From Gyrodactylus bullatarudis (taxonomy: Eukaryota > Platyhelminthes > Monogenea > Gyrodactylidea > Gyrodactylidae): a stretch of DNA of 64,000 nucleotides. Positions within the stretch are counted from its first letter, which is position 1. Every line of letters begins with the position of its first letter. Below, in pieces: positions 52,301 to 60,792 of the stretch. Location of the stretch: the NCBI GenBank assembly GCA_012064415.1, contig SSNU01000247.1, forward strand, positions 1,116,629 through 1,180,628. The letters run 5' to 3'. The position numbers and the translations under genes are program-made. Under the pieces are notes generated by a model that was given only the letters and a program-made list of their open reading frames with translations, made no database searches and had not been told where the DNA came from.

Positions 52301-55300
52301 GATCACTCCAAAGAAATCGAATATTCCAATTTCATTCTATACCTGTTTAACCCTTTCAGATCCGAGTCTGTTGAATGACCTCAGAGTGTAAATATTAATA
52401 CATAATCTAAAACCAAAATGCATTAAAAACCTTTTCATAAAATATAGTTTTTGACATTTCTATACAGTGTATACTTTAAAGCGATTTTTAACTATATAAT
52501 TTTTTCTAATGAGAACTACCTTTTGATAAAAAATCTATATGTTATTTTTAGTTATAGGATTTTTCTGGGTTAAGATACCTGATAACCGCAGTATTCATAT
52601 TAAGGTAATCATTAGATCTCTTCTGATGATCTAAATGTCAACTCTTACCGGCACATTAAAGTTCAACGATCAATAGTAGAGTAGACCAAATTTTTCAACT
52701 TTTCCCAGCCTTAATCTCATTTTGAAGACAAACTGAGTATTTTTTCCTATAAAACCATGAATTTTCGAGTTTGTTCTGATATACAAAATCTTGATTGATA
52801 ATGAAAATTTTTAAAAACGCGCCAAAATTTTTTCAATGAATTTTACTACGAGAAAGGACAGAATTGAGGTTTTAGAATAGTTTCTGCAACATATTGAAAA
52901 AAAAGGTTTTGTAGTAAAAATTGAGTCTTTTTTGGCATTTTAAAAGAAATTATTGGGAAGTTATGAAAATTTTGATGATTTTTCAGAACATGGGGAAAAT
53001 AAAATTTTGTATTACCCTGATCAATCAACAGTCTTTTAATCTCTTATGGAACCAATTTCTTGCTATAATGCCTCAATTTCGCTGAAAGTTGGTCTTTAAC
53101 TTGCTTCCACCTCTCTCTCTCTCTCTTATTCTGGCCTACCTCATTCAACTGCATTAGAAAAGGAATAATGATTAGAAACCAAATTACAACATGAATTTAT
53201 TCATGTAATTTTTTAGCTTACCAGAAGAACATTTAATCCTTGCCCTCTTCTCTCTGGCTAAGAAGTATGGCTTTGATTAAACATCACCTCCACGCCAACC
53301 TCTCTCCCTTTTTGGTCATTTAGATAAAAATAATGAGAAGCTATATATCCTCTCATTATAATGAAAGAAGAAAACATTTACTGATTGTGTAGGCAGTCCA
53401 TGTAAATCCCTTTTCCATGACATTTACCTATTCATGAGAAAAAGAATATTCATAATGTCACTTATCCACAAAGTTTAAATAATAAAACTGTAGTAAGTTG
53501 AGGCCAATTATGATAATGATGAATCAGTTTAAGGGAGATTGATGATGTATCTCAGTAGACAGATGTACTTACCCAAAGACGACCAGGTTAAGATGCCTTT
53601 CTAATACCAGAGATCATTGTTAAATTTCAAAGATTTGAAGCAGTTAAATGCAGATATTTGAGATCAGCATTAGACAAAGAATGGAGGAATATACTGTTTT
53701 CAAGAAAAAGAAAAGAAAATGTTTTCCTTCGTGATAATCATTGGATTCAAATTTTTCGATTTCCCACAATAATGACGAATTTCTGTGAATTTCTGCAGCC
53801 TAATTTGAATTCTTTGTCTTTTGCTGATCGGCATTTGACTTCAAATCTTTGAACTCGATAAAAATTTTGAGCTCAAAAGTTAAAAAGTAGAAATTTTGTG
53901 CATTTTCGAAATTTGAAAAACGAACCAATTTTGGTCAGATTGAATTTCTTTCAGAATTGAATTCTCCACAACTTATTGGCACATTTTATCATGGAATTCG
54001 AAAAATAATTTTTCTCCTGACTTTCCGAAGAAAAATATCAAGTTTTTTGTATTTTTAGTAAATTCTCATCTTCATATCAATTAGGTTTCGAACTAAAAAT
54101 GGTACAGACTCTGATATCAAGACAAGAATTGACTGTCTAAACATATCCCACTAGTTTTCAATAGATGGTACAAAAATGTTTTTTCATTTGATGATGAAAT
54201 CGGCTAAAAATCATTCTAGGCTATTTTTCGAATATTCAAGACTCATCCTTTTGGTAGAAATTGTGAATGCAACGACTTTGGGTCTTATTAAATCTTTAGT
54301 TAATAAATACTTATTTAAAAGTTGGTTAATTTTTCTAGATCCAAAAAAACCGTCAGACTATTCTCCTCCTCTGATCTGAAGAGACAAGATATTGCTTATC
54401 GACATTTGGGCGACTATTCCAGTTTCTTCGACAAGTTCACTGTAAGTTATGATATTTTTTTCTCTTTTCTTGGTTGAGTTTCAAATTTCTGAAATTTTTA
54501 ATTGATTTGGAAGTGACAGGGTGATCGAAAGAAATTTCTCGAGTCCAGAATTAGATTTAAAAAATCGAATCTTGCTATTAAATTTTCTAGAGATACATGA
54601 TTTTCGAGGGATTTTGAATTATCGAAATTACATTCATGAACTTGGAATGGTGAAGAAATCTAAATCCAACACCACGACGATAATGAGATCAATCTTTAAA
54701 TCAGCTGGTACAAACTTGGTAATTTGTATTCTTCTTAACCCTTAAAGTACCACACATCAATTGAGCAACTCATTATTATTCATTTAAGCCTCAATAAATA
54801 CTTCGTTTACCATTCATTCGATAGGAAATTTATTAATCTCAAGAAATACGCAAAGATCTTGGCTCTATCATTCGTCAAACTAATTCAAAGAAATCAGATT
54901 TTTTCCAAAAGTTTAATCATTGTTTAAAACGTATTTATTTGAAAACCTACTTTCCAGGGTCATAGGTAAAAAGTAAGATATCTTTTATCGAGCAATCATA
55001 CCTGTAGAATTCAAATATGCAAAATCGCCTGAATTCTTTTTCTTCCATCATCTGGATTCCGGAAAATCTCTAGCATATTCGAATTTTTTATGAAAAAATT
55101 GAGTTTTTTGTACATACTACCTTGACTTGTATCAGTGTCTTTTTTCTAGAACCTGTAAAGATTCCATTAAAAAATATGTTCTAATGATATATTGAGAATT
55201 TAAAAAATCACATTTCCCACTAGGTCTCAGCCCATGATGTTGAAACAGGTCAGAGTGTTCTCGATGAGACGATATACATTCTCATATCCCCTTCCGACTC

Positions 55301-58300
55301 ATATCATCCCATGAGTCCGTATGATCAAGGAAAATTCATTGGCCAAGGGACCATCTCTAATATTCCAACAGAATTTGCACTATTATCAAGTAAAATGGGG
55401 AACTCACTCAAGCAAGAGATTGTCCCAAACTCATTCATGCAGTTAACATTGTCGAAATTCCCCTGGAAATATTTCACCAGGCAATACTCTCCTGCCCAGG
55501 GTGAGTCGAATTGCCCTGAAGCTCTCTCAGATTATATACATGTTTTTCATTATTAGGTCTGTTCTTTCTTCTCTAAATAATTTTCAAGAATCTATTTTGA
55601 GTAATTCCATTTTCTATTTCTTTTTATGAAACATGGAAAATCTGAAAAAATTACTACAATTAAGAGGGTGGTTTAAAAATGCCCTCCCTTTTTGGCAGAT
55701 TAATTCCATTAATTTTACAACCAAAAATATTCGATTTCTACACAATTCTGAGTCGATTCTGGATTTGTCTAGACATCTTATTTTAAGGTTTGGGAAATTT
55801 CACTTCAGCTTCCTTTTCAGACATTATGTTGTTATATTAATCATTAACTCATTCATTCAGTGAAAAAATACTTGATCCATAGAAGGGGTTGTTTACCGTA
55901 AATCATTTCAAGATTTGGCGTCATCATTAGGGGTTTTACCGAATAAAAACAAGAATTAGCTTGAGGTCTCAACTAATACTATATTTAAAAATATTCATTT
56001 TGGTATACAAAAGTATAAGTCTAAGAAGAAGAAAAAACCTGGGAATAATACTGTAAAATTTCTTGTAAAAAATTATTGATAGACTACTAAGTATTCAGTA
56101 TCTCATGAACAGTTAGACTGAGTGGTTGAGTGCTCCCTCACCATGCTTTGTATCCATGGTTCTATTTTCGGAACAGGCGAAATATTTTTAGGTTCTTTTT
56201 CTTGTTAGCAATATAATAAATTATTTAAAGTTTCTTTTTTAAATACAGTACATCAGTCATATGTCTTAAAATTACCTTGGGTCATAAATTTTTTTTTTTT
56301 GGAAAAAGATTATTCTGCTTTTAAGTAGTAACATTAAAATTTGTGATTTTAGCAACAATTTCAGGCTACTTGAAGACATTCACAGGTTTTTTCTTTTGCT
56401 CAAGCTGACAAAATTGACATCTTCGGATTCAGCATGAAATTATCTCTCCAATAATGGTCCAAGCTTTGCAATATTCTAAAGTTGGTTGAAATGAAGTTGG
56501 GAATCTATGATTTTTACAGAAATCTCGATATTTTCATCAAGAATTCGAATTTGTTAAAGATTTTCTAGAATCCTACTAATGCTGCCCACTTTAACCATTT
56601 GAAGAAAAAAAATCTGAAAAAAAATTAATTTTATGAAATATATGGGCATTTTTCAAATTCCCATTTGGCGCCAAAATCCCATTTTTTGAGCTGAAAATTT
56701 TTGTGATTTGAAAGTCGGAGAGGGATCAAAAATTGATTTTCAGGATAAAGATTAGACAAGAAAGCTGACTAGCACCGTCAAGTTATCGAAAGTTACCCCG
56801 TTTTCGAGAGATTCTGAAATATCGAAACTTCATTGATTTTCAAGTTAAAAAAAAATTATCGAAAAACTAAATTCCGCTCCAAAACGATTATAGGGTTAAG
56901 CATAAGATCAGATTCAGTTGAATTGATGTTCTTGTATAATCTTAATCTTAAAAATTAATTTTTGATCCCTCTCCCACTTTCAAATCAACAAAAATTTTCA
57001 GCTCAAAGTAAGAAAAAATGGGATTTTGAAAAATTACCATATTTTTCATAAAATTAATTTTTTTTCAGATTTTTTTTCTTCAAATGGTAAAAGTGGACAG
57101 CATGAGTAGGATTCCAGAAAATCTTTAACAAATTCGAATTCTTGATGGAAATATCGAGATTTCTGTAAAAATCATAGATTCCCAACTTCATATCAATTAG
57201 CTTCAATTTTTTGATATTGATGATCTACACCTAGTCATCATCTAAGATTCATTTTTCAGATTCAGAAAATTTCCCAAACACTCCACTCTTGACCAATAAT
57301 ATTTTTCAATTCAAAAACATTTGGCGACAATTCGTCTCTTGTAAAATATATTTCCATTCCCCCTCTGGTAAAAGCTGGATTTCAGTTAATCTCTAATCTC
57401 AACCTCAGTCCCGTCCATATGAAAAATTTAAAATAAGTTCTTTTTCCATTTACAGATGTGAATTTTCAAGTTTCCCCCGAGAAGAACGTAATCTTTTATA
57501 TGATGAAGGGGAATTCTCTTGTGCCGACAACCAAGTTTCACTATTCAGACTTGATAAAAGGATCAATTCTCCTCAAGCATCATGATTATCCAAGTAATTT
57601 CTTGTTCCTCTTTCCCTCTATTATGCATTCAATTTCCTTCTGGTTTTTGTTCTCTACCTCCTCTATGTAATGGCTTGAAGAAACGCCGATTAATTTTTTT
57701 TATAGATATATATATCAGTTAAATCGATTTAGCTTTTTTAGCTAGTTTTTCTCTTTAGTGAAAACTATAAATTTTATTCAGAGCTGTATTACGTTGATAA
57801 ACTGTCTAAACATTTGGCAACCTGATTGTTAAAATGATCTACTCAGAAGAACTCAAAAATTCCTCTTTTTATAACTAGGCCGGTAAAATATTTCGACATT
57901 TTTGAGCTTACGAAATTGACATAAAACCGACATTTTTCCTAAATTAAATTACAATTACATAAAATGTATTTATCTTCAAAATCATTTCAATATATAATAC
58001 ATATTGTGATGTAATAGCATTAAAATGCATTCTTAGATTGCCAGTCTTGAATAGCATGTTCTTTGTTAGAACATGCTTCAGCATTTCGCTTATAAAAAAA
58101 TATTACTCGAAATTCAGAATATCATTAGAACTAAAATGAGCTCTTCATACTATGGCTGAAATAACCAATGCTTCAATTTTTCTAAATATCAGTGATAAAT
58201 TGATTGCAAAAGTTGATCCTTTATCGATAGGAAAATTGTATTTTTCCATGATGGAATCTGAAATATTCAATAAATATGTATTAATAAAAGTATATTTAAC

Positions 58301-59364
58301 CAACCTTTTTCCAAAGCCAACAACCGATACTATCCTGCATAAACTGAAAAAATTAATTGTGCAACCCTTCTGAGAGATAGCCTTTAATTTTACAATATCG
58401 AATTTAAAAGCATCTTGGTATCTAAAGCTAATTAATATGAAGATGGGAATTTATGATTTTTACAGAATTATAAATTTTTTCATCAGGAAATCGAATTTGA
58501 TCAAAATTTTTTGGAATATAGATCATAGGTTCAACTTCGAGGATCTGAAGAAAAAAAATTTGAAAAAAATCAAATTTTAAGAAAGTTATGACATGTTTCA
58601 AATCTAGCGATGGCGCCGAATTCCCATTTTTTTGAACTTTGAGTTGAAAATTTTTGTTGATTAAAAAGTGAGAGATGGATCAAAAGTTGATTTTTAGGAT
58701 CATGATTAGTCAAAGAACCCGATTATGAGCATAAAAAATTCAATGGATTCGCCAATTTCCAGGGATCTTGAATCATCAAAATTTCTTCGATTTTCAAGTT
58801 GTGAAAATGTTCAAAAAATCAAAATTCGATTTTCACAAGAAGAGGGGCGGATTCTCAAAATCTGAATCAGCATATTTGATTTCTTTGACTAATCATGATC
58901 CTAAAAATCAACTTTTGATCCATCTCTCACTTTTTAATCAACAAAAATTTTCAACTCAAAGTTCAAAAAAATGGGAATTCGGCGCCATCGCTAGATTTGA
59001 AACATGTCATAACTTTCTTAAAATTTGATTTTTTTCAAATTTTTTTTCTTCAGATCCTCGAAGTTGAACCTATGATCTATATTCCAAAAAATTTTGATCA
59101 AATTCGATTTCCTGATGAAAAAATTTATAATTCTGTAAAAATCATAAATTCCCATCTTCATATTAATTAGGTGTATTTGATCGTATCCTTTTCAGATTCG
59201 AAGTCAAATAGTCAAGATAGTCAGAGTTTAGCAAGATTTTCCCTCACTAGTGAAATAGACGAGATGAAGGTAACTTTCATTATTGAACTCGTGTCAATCC
59301 CCGGTCTGAATCCGGTTAAGGACTCGCTGCCTGACTCCATCTCTTTGGAGGTTAATGCTTTCGA
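31336..59364 (+). CDS. Large extracellular protein with CSPG (NG2-type) repeats, FREM/FRAS/CSPG4-like, 3' end not resolved
   Basis: Nine exons that keep phase throughout: 31336-31668, 33022-34812, 42411-42830, 47970-48311, 48544-48809, 54339-54441, 55224-55500, 57456-57593 and 59196-59364, giving about 1280 residues so far. The start MNCAVLTIIFPFLNVFA looks like a signal peptide. Exon 2 holds several CSPG repeats: REGGRMRLDSTYF, then LTQLPKSGKIIL, WFTRETVEEDSLIYVHDGSE, and FLIEPVNDHALSVKALRDF followed by IDEDRVKI. Exon 6 ends in the repeat signature FSSSDLKRQDIAYRHLGDYS, FFDKFT. CSPG repeats form long cell-surface or basement-membrane rods that bind matrix and signalling proteins. No laminin-G, Calx-beta or transmembrane segment is seen, so CSPG4 cannot be told from FREM/FRAS. 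Introns are 0.2-7.6 kb and filled with repeats, unlike the upstream cluster. Exon 1 is the least certain; its link to exon 2 rests on signal peptide, phase and splice sites. Confidence 0.72.
31669..33021 (+). other. Intron 1 of the CSPG-repeat gene (tentative)
   Basis: It starts GTGAGT and ends in a pyrimidine tract plus TAG. It holds A+T-rich unique sequence; open frames such as 32391-32615 (-) have no recognisable domain. Confidence 0.45.
36908..37363. mobile_element. MITE-like element with terminal inverted repeats, family M (copy 1)
   Basis: 456 bp starting AACCCTTAAAG and ending CTTTAAGGGTT, an exact 11-bp inverted pair. The interior is shared with copies at 54737 and 61789 (for example CATTCGATAGGAAATTTATT and TACGCAAAGATCTT). 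It has no coding capacity for a transposase, so it is non-autonomous. Confidence 0.75.
39436..39505 (-). mobile_element. Penelope-like element 3' fragment with hammerhead-like motif
   Basis: Related to 49013-49085. On the minus strand both carry CTGATGAGATCC, then GTGAAATAT, and a later AAATATTCA. No endonuclease frame remains beside this copy, so it is a solo fragment. Confidence 0.5.
39835..40600. mobile_element. Foldback element, family F (copy A, rearranged)
   Basis: It begins GATATGAAGTTGGGAATC, the family F end. A segment near 40068-40165 is repeated in inverse order at about 40482-40583 with only a few differences. The block GATCCTACTCATGTTGTCCA occurs twice in direct order (near 39931 and 40163), so two copies appear to be nested or tandemly joined. 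Confidence 0.65.
41903..42322 (-). repeat. Unclassified interspersed repeat, family R (copy 1, diverged)
   Basis: Matches copies at 45560, 50430 and 52678 over several hundred bases; shared blocks include TCAGCCTTAATCTCATTTTG, GAGTTTGTTCTGATATACAA and ACTACGAGAAAGGACA. This copy is the most diverged. Confidence 0.7.
42831..47969 (+). other. 5.1-kb intron of the CSPG-repeat gene
   Basis: Starts GTAAGT, ends TTTTGCAG; flanking exons are both phase 0. It holds one family R repeat at 45560-45968 and otherwise A+T-rich sequence. Open frames such as 44284-44700 (+) have no recognisable domain and I do not call them genes. Confidence 0.6.
45560..45968 (+). repeat. Unclassified interspersed repeat, family R (copy 2)
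   Basis: Contains CTTCTTTTAAAATACCAAAA, TGTCCTTTCTCGTAGTAAAA and TTTGGCGCGTTTTTAAAAAT, shared nearly word for word with 50430-50744. Confidence 0.8.
49013..49085 (-). ncRNA. Hammerhead-ribozyme-like motif of a Penelope-like element
   Basis: On the minus strand, about 70-140 nt downstream of the endonuclease stop codon, the sequence reads CTGATGAG, then ATCCGGT, then GAAATAT, and 16 nt later AAATATTCA. CTGATGA and GAAA are the two conserved strands of the hammerhead core, and AUAU can pair with AUAU to form stem III next to a possible cleavage site. Penelope-like elements are known to carry hammerheads in their terminal regions. Stem II and stem I do not pair well in this reading, so it may be a decayed or a false motif. 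Confidence 0.35.
49155..49470 (-). mobile_element. Penelope-like retroelement remnant: GIY-YIG endonuclease domain
   Basis: The minus-strand frame reads EPVPWLEKKGVIHKFKYKCG, then SAYVGQTVRPAKARIKEN, then VQEHLMATNHTSDVSDFSIL and a stop at 49155. This is the GIY-YIG endonuclease of Penelope-like elements (G-V-I-x-K-x-x-C-x-x-x-Y-V-G-Q-T, then R-x-x-E-H), which nicks target DNA for integration. The first tyrosine position of the GIY motif is His here (GVIHKF), so activity is doubtful. The upstream reverse transcriptase is missing: a 5'-truncated insertion. Confidence 0.7.
50430..50744 (+). repeat. Unclassified interspersed repeat, family R (copy 3)
   Basis: Nearly identical to the copies at 45560 (same strand) and 52678 (opposite strand). 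It ends at AAAAATTTGGCCCACTC. Confidence 0.8.
52678..53022 (-). repeat. Unclassified interspersed repeat, family R (copy 4)
   Basis: The reverse complement of the copies at 45560 and 50430. This copy includes an extra end, AAAATAAAATTTTGTATTAC, shared with the 41903 copy, which may mark the true element terminus. No terminal inverted repeats are obvious. Confidence 0.8.
53640..54084. mobile_element. Foldback family F, partial copy (right part)
   Basis: Similar to 59697-60056: shared order of ATTTTGGTCAGATTGAATTT, a long A/T block, and the family end ATTCTCATCTTCATATCAAT. The left arm is missing or decayed. Confidence 0.6.
54442..55223 (+). other. Intron of the CSPG-repeat gene, filled by repeat fragments
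   Basis: Starts GTAAGT, ends CACTAG. It holds a degenerate family F fragment (about 54470-54720), a family M copy (54737 to about 55030) and another family F right-end fragment (about 55040-55115), leaving little unique sequence. Confidence 0.55.
54737..55030. mobile_element. MITE-like element, family M (copy 2, truncated)
   Basis: It begins AACCCTTAAAGTACCA and follows the interior of copy 1 (TCGATAGGAAATTTATTAAT, TACGCAAAGATCTT, CCTGTAGAATTCAAATATGC). The right inverted end is missing, replaced by a family F fragment. Confidence 0.7.
56100..56190 (+). other. tRNA-like or SINE-head fragment
   Basis: TAGACTGAGTGG resembles an RNA polymerase III A box and GGTTCTATTTT, about 45 nt later, resembles a degenerate B box. 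The acceptor ends do not pair, so it is not a functional tRNA. A tRNA-derived SINE fragment or chance is possible. Confidence 0.25.
56481..57200. mobile_element. Foldback element, family F (copy B)
   Basis: About 720 bp with arms of about 275 bp: the left arm starts near 56481 (AATGAAGTTGGGAATC) and the right arm ends at 57200 (GATTCCCAACTTCATATCAA). The arms are similar but carry mismatches and small gaps. No open frame is present. Confidence 0.8.
57594..59195 (+). other. Intron of the CSPG-repeat gene
   Basis: Starts GTAATT, ends TTTTCAG; phase 1 on both sides. The right half is a complete foldback element (58428-59170) that stops 25 bp before the acceptor. The left half is A+T-rich unique sequence. 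Confidence 0.6.
58428..59170. mobile_element. Foldback element, family F (copy C, near-perfect 290-bp arms)
   Basis: 743 bp. The left arm 58428-58717 and right arm 58881-59170 are each 290 bp and complementary; I found no mismatch in the stretches compared by eye. Ends are CTAATTAATATGAAG and CTTCATATTAATTAG around a 163-bp loop. As RNA it would form a very long perfect hairpin. The identity of the arms implies recent insertion or gene conversion. Confidence 0.9.
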
Positions 59365-60792
59365 GTGAGTTTCCTAATGATACAAAGAGATTTGAGAAAA
59401 ATACAACTTGATATTTTACTGATATAAATTGATGAGATGAGATAGAAGCCTTTTTTGACATTTGAGATCAACATTAACTCCGAGAGTCACCTTCTATACA
59501 CTTGAATTCTCTTTCATTCAAATTGCTTTCTTGAATTAGCTAGCCTATATATAAAGCTAGTTGACATGAAGATGAGAATTTTTTCTCCGGATTCATAGAA
59601 AAAAATAATTTTTTGAATTATAAAACAGAATGAGCTAATTAGATGTGGATATTCGAAAAATTTCTGATCAAAATTAGGTCGTTTTTCGATAATTCAAAGC
59701 TGTCAAATGATGATATTTGGGATCAACATTAGAAGAATAATTGGCCATACTGTTTCCGGGAAAAAGTTTCAGATTTTGGATAATTTGCCTTCGTCATGAT
59801 CGAATATCATCACTAAACTGGTTCGAATCATCGAAATCGATAAAAATTTTGGGTTCAAAAGTGGAAAAAGTGGAAATTTGGTACACACCACTCGATATTC
59901 GAAAAACGGCTTAATTTTGGTCAGATTGAATTTTTTCGAATATTCACATTAGCTCATTCCGTTTTAGAATTCAAAAAATAATTTTTTTCTGTGAATCCGG
60001 AGAAAAAAACTAGTTTTTTGGAATAAATGATAAATTCTCATCTTCATGTCAAGTAGATTAAAATTCAAAATTCTGATTTCCACACTCTTATCATGTTTTT
60101 TATGTTTTTAATCATAATTTCCTTTAATAAAAAGGAGTAAAAGTAGATTTATTTGGAATATAACCAACCTCTTTTCCAAGGCCCCTTCCAGACGTTTCGG
60201 TACTGAGATAGTAGATGAGACGCTTGTAATTAATTATTGTCCTTTAGAAGTAGAAAAAAAAGAGTAAAACATAGCCCCCAAAATTTCAACCAATCAGTGT
60301 GTGAGTTTAACATTCGACCTTGAAAATTTGAGACATAGTGATAAACCCCCTTTTCACGACTTAGAATTTTAGATAGAATCGTCGTAATTATCGGAAATCA
60401 AATCATTCGAATTAGAATTTATCACAGGTTCTATTTTACTGACTAGACAGATTAGGCAGGAATGGCTTTTTTCCCATTTAGATTTTTTATTACCTTCCCA
60501 ATTAGTTGTTCCTCTTCTTACTTTAGTTATTTAAACTGTATTTATCTGACATTCTATTCCTCATTTTTCTCCCTTACATATTTCGTTCTCTTTTCAAAAT
60601 GACTGCATTCATTTTTTTGGATTTGTTGAATTTCCCATTGATTCTCATCGCCTCTCTGTCTCCCTCTTATTCACACTCACTCTGTTACTCCAGACATGAG
60701 ATGAGAGTATTTTGGTCCGATAAGTTTTGCATAAAAGGACTCCCCATTCTATTGCATAGGATAAATATTTACTCATTGTACTTTTCTTGTAG
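59365..60792 (+). other. Intronic stretch downstream of the last firm CSPG-gene exon
   Basis: Starts GTGAGT. It holds the foldback copy at 59557-60056 and otherwise no recognised feature. Confidence 0.5.
59557..60056. mobile_element. Foldback element, family F (copy D)
   Basis: 500 bp with ends CTAGTTGACATGAAG and CTTCATGTCAAGTAG. Arms are about 130 bp (for example GAATGAGCTAATTAGATG against CACATTAGCTCATTC), with mismatches. The interior differs from copies B and C. Confidence 0.75.

Larger units (their letters stand above)
48810..54338 (+). other. 5.5-kb intron of the CSPG-repeat gene
   Basis: Starts GTAAGT, ends TTTTCTAG; phase 2 on both sides. It holds the Penelope-like remnant (49013-49470), a small inverted repeat (about 49605-49875), two family R copies and a partial family F copy (53640-54084). 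Short CT tracts lie near 50219-50231 and 53110-53128. No coding exon was recognised. Confidence 0.6.
55501..57455 (+). other. Intron of the CSPG-repeat gene
   Basis: Starts GTGAGT, ends TTTACAG; phase 1 on both sides. It holds a tRNA-like fragment near 56100-56190 and a complete foldback element at 56481-57200. Confidence 0.6.

Noticed and set aside
41903..53022. Family R copies as LTRs of a retrotransposon
   Set aside because: Copies occur in both orientations, no internal gag/pol frame lies between same-strand copies, and no TG...CA ends or primer-binding site is visible.
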